This document shows positions 1-10,720 of a DNA stretch of 64,000 nucleotides, piece after piece. The position numbers were made by a program, and so were the translations under genes. How positions within the stretch are numbered: position 1 is the first letter of the stretch; every line of letters begins with the position of its first letter. The stretch is from assembly GCA_023014485.1 (NCBI GenBank), contig JAJOZX010009423.1, positions 97,501 to 161,500 of the forward strand, written 5' to 3'. The notes below the pieces were generated by a model. That model was given only the letters and a program-made list of their open reading frames with translations, was not told the origin of the DNA and searched no databases. The stretch comes from Bathynomus jamesi (Eukaryota > Arthropoda > Malacostraca > Isopoda > Cirolanidae).

Positions 1-88
1 TTTATGGAGTCGGAGTCGGAATGTTAAAATTTTTGGAGTTGGAGTTGGAGTTGGAGTTGGCAAATTTTATCACTGACTCCATAGCCAT
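1..88. repeat. Degenerate hAT-type terminal repeat (J family)
   Basis: The stretch is built from GGAGTCGGAGTCGG and GGAGTTGG units and ends in GACTCCATAGCC. The same building blocks form both ends of the hAT element at 26646-31235. It therefore looks like a decayed terminus of a J-like element whose body lies outside the window or is lost. No target duplication can be tested here. Confidence 0.5.
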
Positions 89-782
89 GGCTTTTTGCAC
101 CCATCAGGATATAGTGTTTACTATTACTTTCCGCAAATTAGAGATACATGCCACATATCAAGAGATCAAATTTTAGGTTTATTAAGCACACCAACTTTAA
201 AGCCAGGAACAATGTGTATTCAGTATGTTTTCCCAGAAAATGAGTTGAAAAAACTTGTGTAATTATGAATCAACTTGATGTAATGTGTGTGCAATTTGTA
301 TTTTTGCTGTTTATTTTCATCCATGTGAATATATCATTTGTAGTTCTCTATTTTAGTCTGCAGGCATAAAAATGTCAAAATTTCACAATGTACATATTTT
401 TTCAATAATTTTTAAAATATCTTGCAACTTGATACCCATATTTTTTATTGTTTGTATCTTTTAACAATTAATGGAAGTTTAATAAATGAAAATTTTTTTT
501 TTTTTTATTTCACTGCCTGGGGGGGGGGGGGGGGGGGGGGGGGATTTTCATTATTGTTCTACACATTTGAATGTGGTATCATTTAATAGTTCTCTTCATG
601 CTGATTCTACAAATGTATAGTTTTATAGGTCTGCAGTAAGATGTTTGGGAGTTATTGCCCATTAAATTTAGGTGGTAATGTGGGGCCTGCATCTCAAAAA
701 CTATGGGTCATAGAACTTTTTTATTTTGACCAATGAAATCAGTACCTGGAAGAACCCCATATGTCAATTTTCATCAAAATCT
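89..782. other. Non-coding, AT-rich, with poly-G run
   Basis: I see no gene or recognisable element. A T-run (about 492-507) is followed by 24 consecutive G at 520-543. Such a run is a common site of length error in assemblies. Confidence 0.5.
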
Positions 783-1042
783 GAGTTGGAGTGGTGACAT
801 GCATTGGGTGATCTCTCCTGGAATACCCCTTTTGGCAATCCCAGAATGATGGCTCTCTTGTGGTGGAAGTCTTCTCCAGAGCCCAACACCAGAAGGTTTT
901 GTCCCTCTTAATCCTGGCTTCTGCTGCCCTGGGTTGTCTCCCCCAACTCTTCCTTTAACACTTGTATGGGTGTAGAACATGCTCCCTGCCTTTTGGAATA
1001 CTCACAATTGGATCTTGCCTGCCTCTCCTCTCAGAAGGTGAC
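783..1042 (+). pseudogene. E1 Jockey-like ORF1 fragment 1 (RRM-like part)
   Basis: A degenerate reading in one frame gives NDGSLVVEV, then QHQKVLSLL, then a stretch ending LSSQKVT. This resembles the RRM-like region before the zinc knuckles in Jockey-type ORF1 proteins, and its counterpart is seen in E2 (RDGSLLVKSRSAAETKALL near 33280). The reading resumes at 4422 as HVYHPPCMVQGARIPSPL, directly after transposon A. The two pieces are thus one gene split by A. Stops and frameshifts make it a relic. Confidence 0.5.
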
Positions 1043-1046
1043 TGGC

Positions 1047-1300
1047 TAGGCCTGTTCAAAAATCAACTTTTTCTTATTTTCATAGGTTTCTGTACATTTT
1101 CCCATGCTTTTTGACCTGAAAAAGCCGAAAATCACAACTATTTTGACCTAGGATGTTGGGAAGCATTGCCGCATGGAGCTTTAAATTTTTTGCCTTGAAA
1201 TTGGCCAAAGTGCCAATTCCGGGGTCCCTTGAATTATGTTTTGCACTTTAACTTTTGATCTAAACAAGATAGAGCAACAAATTAGGTATCAAATGAAAGC
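1047..1300 (+). repeat. Left long terminal inverted repeat of A
   Basis: This repeat is the reverse complement, with scattered differences, of 4160-4413. It includes the motif GGGGTCCC at 1221-1228, matched by GGGACCCC at 4232-4239 on the other side. The same motif recurs in the repeats of the related elements B and C. Confidence 0.85.
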
Positions 1301-1438
1301 ATAAAATTAATAAATAATAATAATAATAATAAATAAATAATAATTAATAATAATAATAATAATTTATCTATCATTTTTCAAGAAATAACAGAAACTCAAT
1401 CAGAATCTAGAAAACCATCTACAAGTTACAACTTCATA

Positions 1439-3927
1439 ATGGCATTAAGCAAGGAGCTGAGGGAGCTCCGTGGGCGCACATTTGATATCTCAGAACCTCC
1501 ACATACTGTCCACAGGCAGGTGTCAACTGGGCCATCTACCAGATCTCTCACTGAAACTTTCCTGGTTGGATACCCTTCAGCTTTTATCAGTGGTTCCCAG
1601 CTTCCCACCAACAGACAGGCGTTCCAGTCAGTATTTCCTTAATCTTCAGAATTTACCGGAAAATGCAGGGAGGCCCATGGTTCAAGACCTTGCATATGAA
1701 ACAGTTGAATCTATCATCCCATTCTGGCAGATGGCTAGGATCAAGACAATGACCAAGTACAACGCAATGAAGCTCTTCATGAAACTACATGAGAAACATC
1801 GTGCTCTAGTGAAAAGCAAAGGAAGAGCAAGTAACCCTGGAGGAAAAAGAGGAGCATTTGTGCTGGAATTAGACAGCCTGTTCGATATAGGAGCTCCAGA
1901 TGCAATCCAGGAAATACAGAACAACAGACTGTTATCCAGAGAGAAGAAAGATGAGGATATCAGGTTCTACGAAGACCAAAAGACTGAGAGGAAAGGTCAT
2001 ATGTCTGGTCATGACAAGATTTTTGAGACAAGATCCCTGCAGCAAGCAGCGAGGAATGAAAGACTGCAGCATAGACAAGAACAAGGTAAAACTAATTACT
2101 TTGAATGTTACAAAAAGTTTTAAGTTTTACTCCATTGCGATATTTAGCATGTACTTAACAATTACTGTCTTAACATGTTGTACTATTTTACAGCTGCAGC
2201 AGAACAAGAGGCAGTTGTTCATGTGGATGACATTACCTGGGGTGATTCAACTGACAATGACGCTAACACAGAGGACATGGATTACCCTCAGCCTCGTCCT
2301 GGATGTTCTCACCATCAAGACACTGTGACTAGTGTGACTTTGACGTTTCCAAGGAAGGTCATGGAATGTGATGTCATCTGCAATACAGCTGATCATCTTG
2401 GTTTATCAGACAATCAAGTTACTGCCATGGTTTCTGCCACCTTGAAAGCTGGAGGGGCTGATCTGGATAACTTTGTCATCTCAACCTCAACAACACGTTG
2501 CAACAGAATGCTGTCCAGGTATAATATCAGCCAGAGTCACATGTCCAAGTTTTGTGAAAACCCCCGACAGTACGCTGCCTTACACTGGGATGGAAAGTTG
2601 CTCAAAGATGTCTTGGGCAGTGAACCTGGAAGTACCTCAGAGACTTTAGCTGTGCTAGTGTCTGGTCCACCTTCATACACTGAAGGAAAGTTATTGGGAG
2701 TACCTGTCATCGACAATTCTTCTGGCACTGCTCAGGCTGAGGCTTCAATGGATTTACTGGAGACATGGGAACTTATGGATAATGTTACTGCCCTTGTTTT
2801 TGACACTACATCCAGTAACAGTGGAGTTCACAGAGGAGCTGCCAAACTGCTAGAGAAAATACTGAATAAAAAGGTGTTTTATCTGGCCTGTCGACATCAC
2901 ATCCTGGAAATCCTAGTAGGAGCAGTTTGGGAGAAGCTGTTTGAGAAGGTGAAGGGGCCAGATAATCCCTGGTTTGAGCATCTGAAGGATGTTTGGACGG
3001 ACTTGTCCAAGGAAAACCCAAAGATGCTGGCTATCAACAGCAAATGGCTGAAGGAAAAGAAGAAGAACAGTGAAGAAATACTCCAAGACATTCTAACAGC
3101 AGAAAGGCTTCCAAGAGCTGTCTACAGGGAAATGGCTGAACTGACAGTCATTGTTCTTGGAGGAATGCCTCCTCGAGGTATTCACTGGAGTTGACCAGGC
3201 GCCATTCATCAGGCCAGATGGATGGCCAGAAACCTGTACTCCATGAAAATGCTGATGTTTGCAGATCAACTTGAGTACGACGAAGACACTGTATCAAAGC
3301 TGGAAAGCCTCAACACCTTCCTTGCGCTGTTCTACACTCCTGTATGGATGATGTCAATGTCTGCTGCAGATGCTCCCGTGAATGATCTAAGTCTAATCCA
3401 GGACATGTTGAAGTACAAGAAAACTGACCAAGAGCTTGCTGATGCAGTACTTAATAAGATGGAAAACCACAAATGGTACCTGACGCAGGAAGTCGTGCCA
3501 TTTGCACTGTTCAGCAGTAGATTGAGTGACACATTGAAGCACGACATTGCTGCCCAGTTACATGCCACTGAGAAGCCAGACAGCTTCAGAACAGGAAAGC
3601 CTCTATTACAGAGAGTCACAGCTAAGACCACCCTGGTTGATCTCATTGGCCCAGAATCACATTTCCTGCTGGACACTGAACATTGGATCCGAGTGGCTTC
3701 TGGAACCTGTCACGTCTTGGCCACAGAATGAGAACTACAGAAAAGCGTTCGACTATGTTAAGAATCTGAAAGCGGTGAATGACATTGCTGAACGTGGTGT
3801 CAAGATGATGAGCGACTTTGCAAATGTCATAGTCCCTTTGCTTGGCATCTGTTGTTATCTCCTTCAAGCTGTGGAGTTCAACAGACGCCGCTTTGACAGC
3901 TTCAAGAAACAAACTCTCAACAACTGA
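1439..3927 (+). pseudogene. Transposase of A (divergent hAT-like, broken)
   Basis: The start at 1439 gives MALSKELRELRG. A frameshift near 1625-1640 moves the frame to YFLNLQNLPENAG. A 108-bp GT-AG intron at 2086-2193 joins HRQEQ to AAAEQEAVV. The second exon carries LHWDGK (near 2588), FDTTSSNSG (near 2804), CRHH (near 2890), HQARWMA (near 3212) and NDIAERG (near 3780). These match in order the proteins of B and C. The CxxH signature recalls the CxxH of hAT transposases, and D/D/E candidates are in LHWDGK, FDTT and AERG (inference). An in-frame TGA at 3192-3194 and a frameshift near 3700 inactivate this copy. The N-terminal part shares FLVGYPSAF, FWQMARIKTMT and FDIGAPDAI with C. Confidence 0.8.
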
Positions 3928-4159
3928 CTGTGTAAATGTCATTATGAAATTAATCATCATGTAATGCTTTCACTTCTTGATCGATTAGACTTGACACAAA
4001 ATGTTAATCTCAAATTTGTGTCATGAATAAGGCGCCTTGTCTGCCTTGAGTGTGAGAAAACGAATTTTGTGATATTTCTGAAATCTTTGTATGTACCAAT
4101 GTGCCATTTCTTGCTCCAAGACTATCATAATTGTATAAGTTAGAAAGAGGATTAAAAAC

Positions 4160-4413
4160 ACTTTAATTTGGTGCCTATTTTGTTGCTCTATCTTGTTTAG
4201 ATAAAAAGTTATAGTGCAAAACATGATTCAAGGGACCCCGGAACTGGTGCCTTTGGCCGATTTCAAGGCAGAAAACTTAAAGCTCCATGCGGCAATGCTT
4301 CCCAACAACCTAGGTCAAAATGGTTATGATTTTCGGCCTTTTCAGGTCAAAAAGCATGGGAAAAAGTACAGAAACCTATGAAAATAAGAAAAAGTTGATT
4401 TTTGAACAGGACT
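4160..4413 (-). repeat. Right long terminal inverted repeat of A
   Basis: This is the partner of the left repeat at about 1047-1300, ending GAACAGGACT just before the AAGGTGAC duplication. Confidence 0.85.
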
Positions 4414-4421
4414 AAGGTGAC

Positions 4422-4851
4422 CCATGTTTATCACCCACCCTGTATGGTTCAAGGGGCAAGAATTCCATCTCCCTTATTGATCCTGACTTGCTCATTCCCA
4501 GTTACCCGAGAAAATTAGGGCTGGCTATCTTCAATTTCCAGTCTGTTGTTGTAGTCCCAGACCACACAAATGTTTTACTTGCCAGAGGTTTGGACAAATC
4601 AGTAAGACATGCCAAAGTTCCCCTAGTATTTGTGTCAACTACGTATCCCCAACACATGGTTCCTCCTGTTTGAATCCTTCCCACTGCGCCAAATGTGGAG
4701 AAGACCATGCTGCTGCCTCCTCTTCCTGTCTGACTTACATATTTGAATGTGAGGTCATGTCAGTTTGGGAAGCTGACAAGGTCAGCTTTTAGGAAGTTCT
4801 GATTCACTCATCCAGGCCTTACCTTTGCCCAAACACTTAGTAGGGCAGCTA
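4422..4851 (+). pseudogene. E1 Jockey-like ORF1 fragment 2 (zinc knuckles)
   Basis: Reading through small frameshifts gives PEKIRAGYLQFPV, then CFTCQRFG with a later cysteine, and CAKCGEDHAAASSSC. This is the tandem CCHC-knuckle array of a Jockey-type ORF1 RNA-binding protein; the first knuckle has lost its histidine. The end reads GLTFAQTLSRAA and is interrupted by element D. The knuckles occupy about 4570-4735. Confidence 0.65.
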
Positions 4852-5489
4852 AACAAGTTGAAGTGGACAATCCGGACAAAAGTACCAAACTTTCCCTACT
4901 TGTATATTTTGGACCAACAATTCAAAATATCCCCGGAACCACCTTCAGAGACCATTACTTGGCCGCCATATTGGATTTCAAGATGGCCGCCATAGACAAA
5001 ATGGAATTTCTGATATAAGTTTCAATAGAGAATTCCCTTGGCATGTTTGGCATCAAACTATATGTTTTTTGGCATGATCAGATCAATAAAAAAACTTTTA
5101 AGCTGATCAGAAGTATGTTTACTGCAGAAATCACACTTTGTACAACATATACAGTGAAAATTGTGAATATTTTAACACAAAAACCATGTTCAAGAAAACC
5201 ATGTTTAAGAAAAATCAACGAAACTATAACAATTGAAGATTTCACCCACCAAAAAGTAGACCTTTAGCTCTATAACTGAATGTGGGAGAGGAAAATTGGC
5301 AAAATATGTGCATTTTAAAAAATGAAATTCTACAAAGGTCAAAATGCTACCCTTTCATATTTGCACAATTTTCATGCATTATTCGTGGTTCTATAGAAAA
5401 CTTGTATTAACAACATTTGTAGAGTAAGGGCAGGGCTATTAAATGGGCACCATAAAATGGAAATATCTTGGCATTTAGCATTGCAATGC

Positions 5490-5887
5490 CTACTGTCCCA
5501 ACTCACCCCCTGTCCCGAACTGTCCCAACTCACCCCGCTCGACGCTATATGTTAAACTGCACAGTTCTGTACACTTCCACCTGGCCTTCTTGCAAGCACA
5601 CCTGGTGCCACATCCACTCTTGCTCTTGCAGCCGCATTTGACCAATTCGCTGCAAGCTTTAGATGCTACTGGTCTTGTGGTCCAAACTGGTGTCCATGAC
5701 TGGGACTCTTCGCTAAAGGTCCATCCCCATCCTTCAGGAGTTGGAAGATTCTGTTCACTTCTCTCACAGGTCGACCATATTCCTCCCTGGTATGTGACCC
5801 TCCTGGTGTGTTGGAGAAGAGCATCCTGAGTTGGTGGGATAGTCTCCATAGCTTTTCCCTTCTGACAGAACATGACCTTTCTTGCCT
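5490..5887 (-). pseudogene. C-terminal part of D protein (CXC-type Cys cluster)
   Basis: The frame reads ARKVMFCQKGKAMETIPPTQ, then GGIWSTCERSEQNLPTPEGWGW, and then a cysteine cluster CGCKSKSGCGTRCACKK with two more cysteines before the stop at 5490. The cluster resembles a tesmin/TSO1-type CXC zinc-binding motif. It continues the protein encoded at 5891-8837 but is out of frame with it, because a 54-bp segment copied from here (5738-5791) was inserted upstream at 5926-5979. Confidence 0.65.
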
Positions 5888-5979
5888 CATCTACACGTTC
5901 AATGTCACTGGTTTGTAGGACACTAGAGTTGGAAGATTCTGTTCACTTCTCTCACAGGTCGACCATATTCCTCCCTGGT
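5738..5979. repeat. 54-bp direct microduplication (5738-5791 = 5926-5979)
   Basis: The 54 bases at 5738-5791 recur exactly at 5926-5979, in the same orientation. In protein terms the peptide GGIWSTCERSEQNLPT appears at the end of the 957-codon frame and again in its proper place in the C-terminal fragment. The duplication shifts the frame and truncates the D protein. Confidence 0.9.
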
Positions 5980-8837
5980 CAACATCTGCAAATGGATTTC
6001 GTGCCATGAATGTGAATGCTTGTGTTACCTCAGGGTAATGGTGCCATGCTGCCCATGCCGTATTCTTGCCCCTTCCGTAAAAGGATGATGTATCACATCC
6101 CGTGAAGCAGTGAAACAGTGGTAGGGATGTGCATCTCTCTTCACCCAAAGAGGCACAGATTGTGTTAATATGATGGTAAGTGAAGTTTTTCCCAGTGCCA
6201 AAACCAACCCAAATATTTACTTCAGATCTTATGGACGTCAAGTGATGGAATTTTCCTATTAGAATGACAATAACATCCGTGTCTACAGTTCTGATCATGC
6301 AGTTAATGTGCCCTTCCTTTATTGCATCTTGAAGATGAATGAACAGTCTAGTGTCTGCCTCCTCATGGTCGCATCTTGGCATTGTGCGGTCGGCCCCATT
6401 GATGATGACTTCAGGTCCTGATGTAATAACAACTTCTTTGTTGTTAGGAACTTCCATTGCAGCAACCTTGTCTGATAGGAAAGCGAACAGTTCTTGCTTG
6501 TTTCTAGAGTCTCGAAGGAAGTCATGCCAATTTAGGGGTAATTTGGTTTTTCCTTCAACCTTTCTTCTGATTCCTTTTCCCCGTTTTTCTCTGGTAGTCT
6601 CTTTTAAGGTGCTTGCAGTGTAGGTATCCCAGACGATGTCAATTCGCTGGCAAGTTTCTAACTGTTTGATGAGATAAGGGACGAATACACGATCTGCATA
6701 CTCTTCAAAGTTGGTAACACCTGCAGTAGACAGCAAATGGACGATGGCAGCTCCATCAAGAAGTTTCACATCAAAAGGATCTGGAGGGTTGTCCTTGTTT
6801 TCAAATGTAATGATTTTCAGTAGGTCAGACTTTTTCCCAAACCGCAATTTCCCACCATCAGATAGGGAAGAAGGAAAGGGGTGATTCTCGTGTTGGAAGA
6901 ATGCATCCATGTCACTATGCCGATGTTGCATAACAATATACAGATGAGAGAATAGAGCAACATCGTTCTTCAGTAGTTGGATTCCCCCAACATTCCGTAC
7001 CTGAGATTTCGGCCGAGGACATCTGAAGAGGGCAAGCGAGTTCTTCTTGATCGGTGTATGAATTGACCTTGTACAATCTGTGACAACTTCTTTGTAGTAT
7101 CGGCTATATTGCTCCTTACCCAAATCCTTTATAGTTCTCACTGTATGGACCACAGATTCATCCATGACATTCCTTGTGTCTAAGGCCAGTAACTCATTCC
7201 CATTATCACAAAATGGATTTCCCATATCACGGAAGACTTCAACGAGATTAGAAACATGATCCTTGAATCTTCTCTGTGTAGATAGTCCTTCTTCGTGGTG
7301 GAAGTTGTTGTCTTCAGTTTCTGGAAGGTTTTCGTCTTCATATTCAGTAATCAATCTGGCTTGTTCTGGCCCTGCTACCATCCACTTCTTGAATGCCACT
7401 GGATTCTCAGTCAGACCCACCGCGCCTCCTGAACCTTTGACTTTCTCATTGTTTTGTTCATGCGCTTGGTCTAAAGGCATGGCTGAGAATCTCTTCTTGG
7501 TCTTGTGTACTACCCAGTGTCCATTTCGTGAAAACTCATTCATAACTGGCTGAGGGAGATTCTTCATGTCCCGGATGTGGAGTGGAAGCCAACGTGCGTA
7601 ATTCTGGTGGTCAAGAGCAAAGAACCAGGGAACTACTTTCTTCAAGCTTTCTACATACAATGGAAAGTCTCCTGCACGATGTGATCGTATGAATATGAGG
7701 CCGTCTATCTCCATCTGAAGAATTGTCTCCCAGTATTGGAATGTTGGACTGACCTGAACCACCATCTTCTTCCACTCTTCCTTTGTCTTGTCATCATAGG
7801 GACCAACAGTTTCCATAAAGGCTTCATGCTGCAGCTTTGCCAATGTCAAAGCTGTTACCTGGTGAGCATGTCTGGTTCTTGTAAGATGAGAGGCTTTAAG
7901 AAATGAGTCAACAGTTCCTGCCGAAGCAATGCCTGCTTGTGTCAAGGCATTTGTCCACCCAGATCCCTCTAGATAATCTCCATACGTTCTCCACATGGCC
8001 ATCTCTGTATGTAGACCTCCAAACATGACGATGACCTTGTCTTCTCCGTGGGTGTCTGGCCACTTCCACTGAATGAATTTACCAAGGGCATATAGGGGTG
8101 CATCGAATGCAACAACTGGTATTTGCCCGGGGTTAAGGAATTCAGTAGCAGACCGAACAACATTCATTCCATGCTTGATCATCGCTGGAGTAGCGGCCTT
8201 TTCATGGAATAAGGGAAGGAGGTAGGAAAGGGTTTTCATTTGATCTTCATCTTGTTCTTGCCTTGTAGCGTGGTATGCTGACCATGATATAACATCACCC
8301 TTCCCTATCGTGTCTTTCTCCAAGATCCTGAACGCTTCTTTCATCCACTCCTTTTCCTGGAAACATGCTTCATGGTAGTGTCCCTCAATAGGGTCAGACA
8401 CATTAGACAACTTCAGGACTTCTACCTTGGTTTTGTCCATTGCAACAGCTGGTACAATTGAGTAGGACATGAGTAACTCCAAGTCCTTTGAACCTAGAGA
8501 AGGTAGCACAAGATCACCTTGTTTGGTTCCACAGTTTGAGACAGTTGGGAACTGAAACAGACTAATCCCTGTACCATGAAATGATCCAACGGCAGTTGTA
8601 CTAGATGGGTTGTAATCCAGATTGTCAAGTGCCCCAACAATAAATGGTCCATGATGAAACTGAGCTGGTACAACCACTCCTTTGGTCTTGAAGTTCTGGC
8701 ACACTGCTGTTGCAAGTTGGCTTTCGACTTGAAGAATTGAGTCATAACTCACACTGAGACCCAATTCATATAGTTGTGTAATTAATGATTTTGACCGAAT
8801 TTCAGTATGAATTTTCAGACCAAGATATTTACATTAA
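5891..8837 (-). CDS. Academ-like transposon protein with FEN/XPG-like nuclease region
   Basis: The open frame extends upstream of its first listed codon (a TTG at 8764) as LGLKIHTEIRSKSLITQLYE, to a stop just above 8837. No good start codon is visible, so the N-terminus or a first exon is missing. Counting from 8764, conserved landmarks are ALDHQNYARWLP (about residue 385), HEEADTR (about 798), TVDTDVIVIL (about 825) and GCDTSSFYGRGK (about 890). The last three fall in the order of the acidic motifs of FEN1/XPG nucleases: an EAEA-like helix, a D-x-D strand and a GCD...G-x-GxK loop. That similarity is my reading of the motifs, not an alignment. The true C-terminus was lost to the microduplication. 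Expected role: DNA cleavage during transposition. Confidence 0.65.
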
Positions 8838-9105
8838 ATAAACATTTAAGGGTAATTCTGATTATTTTATAGCAATCCTGGCATCGAAATATGTAGGTTT
8901 AGGGACTATTTATTTACAATTACTCCTCACAATAGTTTGTTGATTTCTAGCTGGCAGCCATCTTGGATTTCTAAAATGGCAGCCAAGATAGGGTTGTGCA
9001 TCTTGGTTCCGGGGAAAAATTGGTAGCTAAGGTCCTGAACAACATTTGAGCCAAGTTTGGTGCTTTTGTCCAGAATGTCCACTTCAAAAATCAGGGTCTA
9101 AGCTA

Positions 9106-9332
9106 CTGCACTAACTGTGCTCCTCCTATCCCAGAGTTCAACCACCTCCATACCATCCTCTTCCACACCCTATCATTCTTGGCCAAATCAGGCCTCATCC
9201 ACCCATCCCCCTATCACGTCCTCTACCTTTTCATCATCATCACCCTGGTGTTCACTATTCTTCCTGTCCATCCCCCCAGAACTTCCAATTCCACTGTCCC
9301 CATCTGCTCCACCTCAGTTACAACTAACTCAC
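9106..9332 (+). pseudogene. E1 ORF1 fragment 3 (Ser/Pro-rich linker)
   Basis: One frame reads LSQSSTTSIPSSSTPYHS followed by more Ser/Thr/Pro-rich sequence. It continues the E1 ORF1 interrupted by D and is cut at 9332 by a hAT MITE. Only composition and position support the call. Confidence 0.45.
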
Positions 9333-9805
9333 TAGTGATGGGACGATACCAAAATTTTTAACGATTCCGATACCACTAAAAAGTCTCGATTCCGATACGA
9401 TTCTCGATTCCGATTCTCAATATTTTTAAATATAATTCTATACTTGTTTTTCTGGAAATTGTCATATTTTACTCTGGTAAGATTAACTATTTACATTATG
9501 AGTATGGTAATATAAATTATAATAGATTGGTTTAAAAATAAAAATCAACTGTAAGTTGTAACAATTCATTTTAATCATCTTGATTACACATCATGGATAT
9601 ACATGTTTTAATGTATAGCTACAATACAATAAAAATAAAATTTGTTATCCTCTTTCATTTAAATTTTAAAGTTTACATTACAAAACTGGTTCAATTAAAA
9701 GTTAAAGAATTGTTTTAAGAATCGGAAATCATGGTACAATTCTCTCGATTCCGATTCCTGAAAAATGCTCGATTCTTCCGATTCCGATTAATCGTCCCAT
9801 CACTA
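9333..9805. mobile_element. hAT MITE, 473 bp
   Basis: Terminal inverted repeats TAGTGATGGGACGAT and its complement bound the element, and a perfect 8-bp target duplication TAACTCAC lies at 9325-9332 and 9806-9813. Subterminal CGATTCCGAT words are repeated at both ends. It has no coding capacity. It sits in the E1 ORF1 linker. Confidence 0.93.
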
Positions 9806-10505
9806 TAACTCACCCTCCTGAAACCATTGCTGCCATTTCACCATACATATTGAAAACCACTCCCTCTTATCTCTCCTCCCCTCCACACTCTTCTGTTAAA
9901 CAACCCATTGCCAGCCCCTGGCAGTTGGGTCCCTCAGCCAAACTCCCTTGTTCAGGTCCCCCATCTCCTCATCCTTTCACTTCCTCTCCCACCAGTTCTC
10001 CCCCTCCTGCCTCCATATCCCTCTCGTCTTGCTAGTTTCTCTGAGATCCCCCACTTCCCTTCGTTACCATCCTCTCCCCTCCTCCATTCCTGATGGTGAT
10101 TATGCAGCTTCTACACTGTGGGTTCAAGCTGACCTCCATCCTATCCCCCCTTCACCTCACTCCCTCCTTGGACTCCTGATGCCCCTGGCATCCTCTTCTC
10201 CACCCCAGAAACTGGATTCACCCCCACCCTGCTTCATAACCCCCCCATCTCCTCCGCTTTGCTCCCTTCTTGACCTCCTGATGTCCCCGGCATTCTCTCC
10301 CACCCCCACCCTGGAAATTGGACTCACCCCACCCCACTTTGCACCCTCCTTCTCGTATTGCCTGACTCCCCCCAATACCCAAACCCCCTCAACCTCCTCT
10401 TACCTACTCTTCAACCTCCTCCTCTTTAACCTGTCCCCCAGTCCTGTCTACTCATGCCACTGGTCACTCTTTTAAGTCTCGCCTGATAATGTGTCTTGCC
10501 ACCCC
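9806..10505 (+). pseudogene. E1 ORF1 fragment 4 (Pro/Ser/Leu-rich tail)
   Basis: Pyrimidine-rich sequence is open for long stretches in several frames and translates to Pro/Ser/Leu-rich low-complexity sequence, like the C-terminal half of E2 ORF1 (about 34558-35600). It ends at the F insertion. A protein of its own is not supported. Confidence 0.4.
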
Positions 10506-10506
10506 T

Positions 10507-10562
10507 TACTTACTTACTTACTTCTTACTTCGTAGCCCCCGGGTTCTCTTATGCGAACCCGG
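10507..10562 (-). repeat. F 3' hairpin and (TAAG)n tail
   Basis: CCGGGTTC (10539-10546) and GAACCCGG (10555-10562) form a perfect 8-bp stem with an 8-nt loop. On the coding strand this is followed by AAGTAAG-type repeats (10507-10530). A terminal stem-loop with a short tandem tail is a typical recognition structure for reverse transcriptases of tail-primed elements (inference). Confidence 0.75.
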
Positions 10563-10720
10563 CGGCACTCAGGTATCCCGCGACCACCGTGGGACGGGTC
10601 CATAGGTCTTGTAGAGAGGTAATGTTGGAGTTGTGTCTTTGTTGAGAGAGAGTGTGGCAGTGTAAGAGTAGGTGTTCTGTGTCCTCAGGGTGGAGGTAGC
10701 ATTTTTGACAGGTGGGGGTG

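Larger units (their letters stand above)
1043..4413 (+). mobile_element. Transposon A, divergent hAT-like element
   Basis: The element lies between two copies of the 8-bp sequence AAGGTGAC (1035-1042 and 4414-4421). Its ends are long inverted repeats (about 1047-1300 against 4160-4413) beginning near TAGGCCTGTTC. It interrupts the ORF1 of element E1, which reads through cleanly when A is set aside. One spliced transposase gene lies inside. An 8-bp duplication is the hallmark of the hAT superfamily. A (TAA)n-rich tract at about 1308-1365 lies between the left repeat and the gene. Four extra bases (TGGC) sit between the left TSD and the repeat. Confidence 0.85.
4852..9100 (-). mobile_element. 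Transposon D, Academ-like
   Basis: Inverted repeats of about 130-150 bp bound the element. The left one contains TTGAAGTGGACAATCCGG (from about 4858), and the right one matches it in reverse complement near 9070-9090. Inner parts of both carry GGCCGCCAT/GGCTGCCAT-type words. The sequence AGCTA flanks it on both sides (4847-4851 and 9101-9105) and is a candidate target duplication, though the outermost bases of the two ends align poorly. It splits the E1 ORF1 gene. The single gene inside is on the minus strand and encodes a FEN/XPG-like nuclease region, which fits the Academ superfamily (XPG-bearing branch); that name is inference. Confidence 0.7.

Noticed and set aside
774..980. 68-codon minus-strand frame
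   Set aside because: It lies opposite the E1 ORF1 relic and has no protein-like motif.
5590..5829. 79-codon plus-strand frame inside D
   Set aside because: It is the antisense shadow of the CXC-type C-terminal region.
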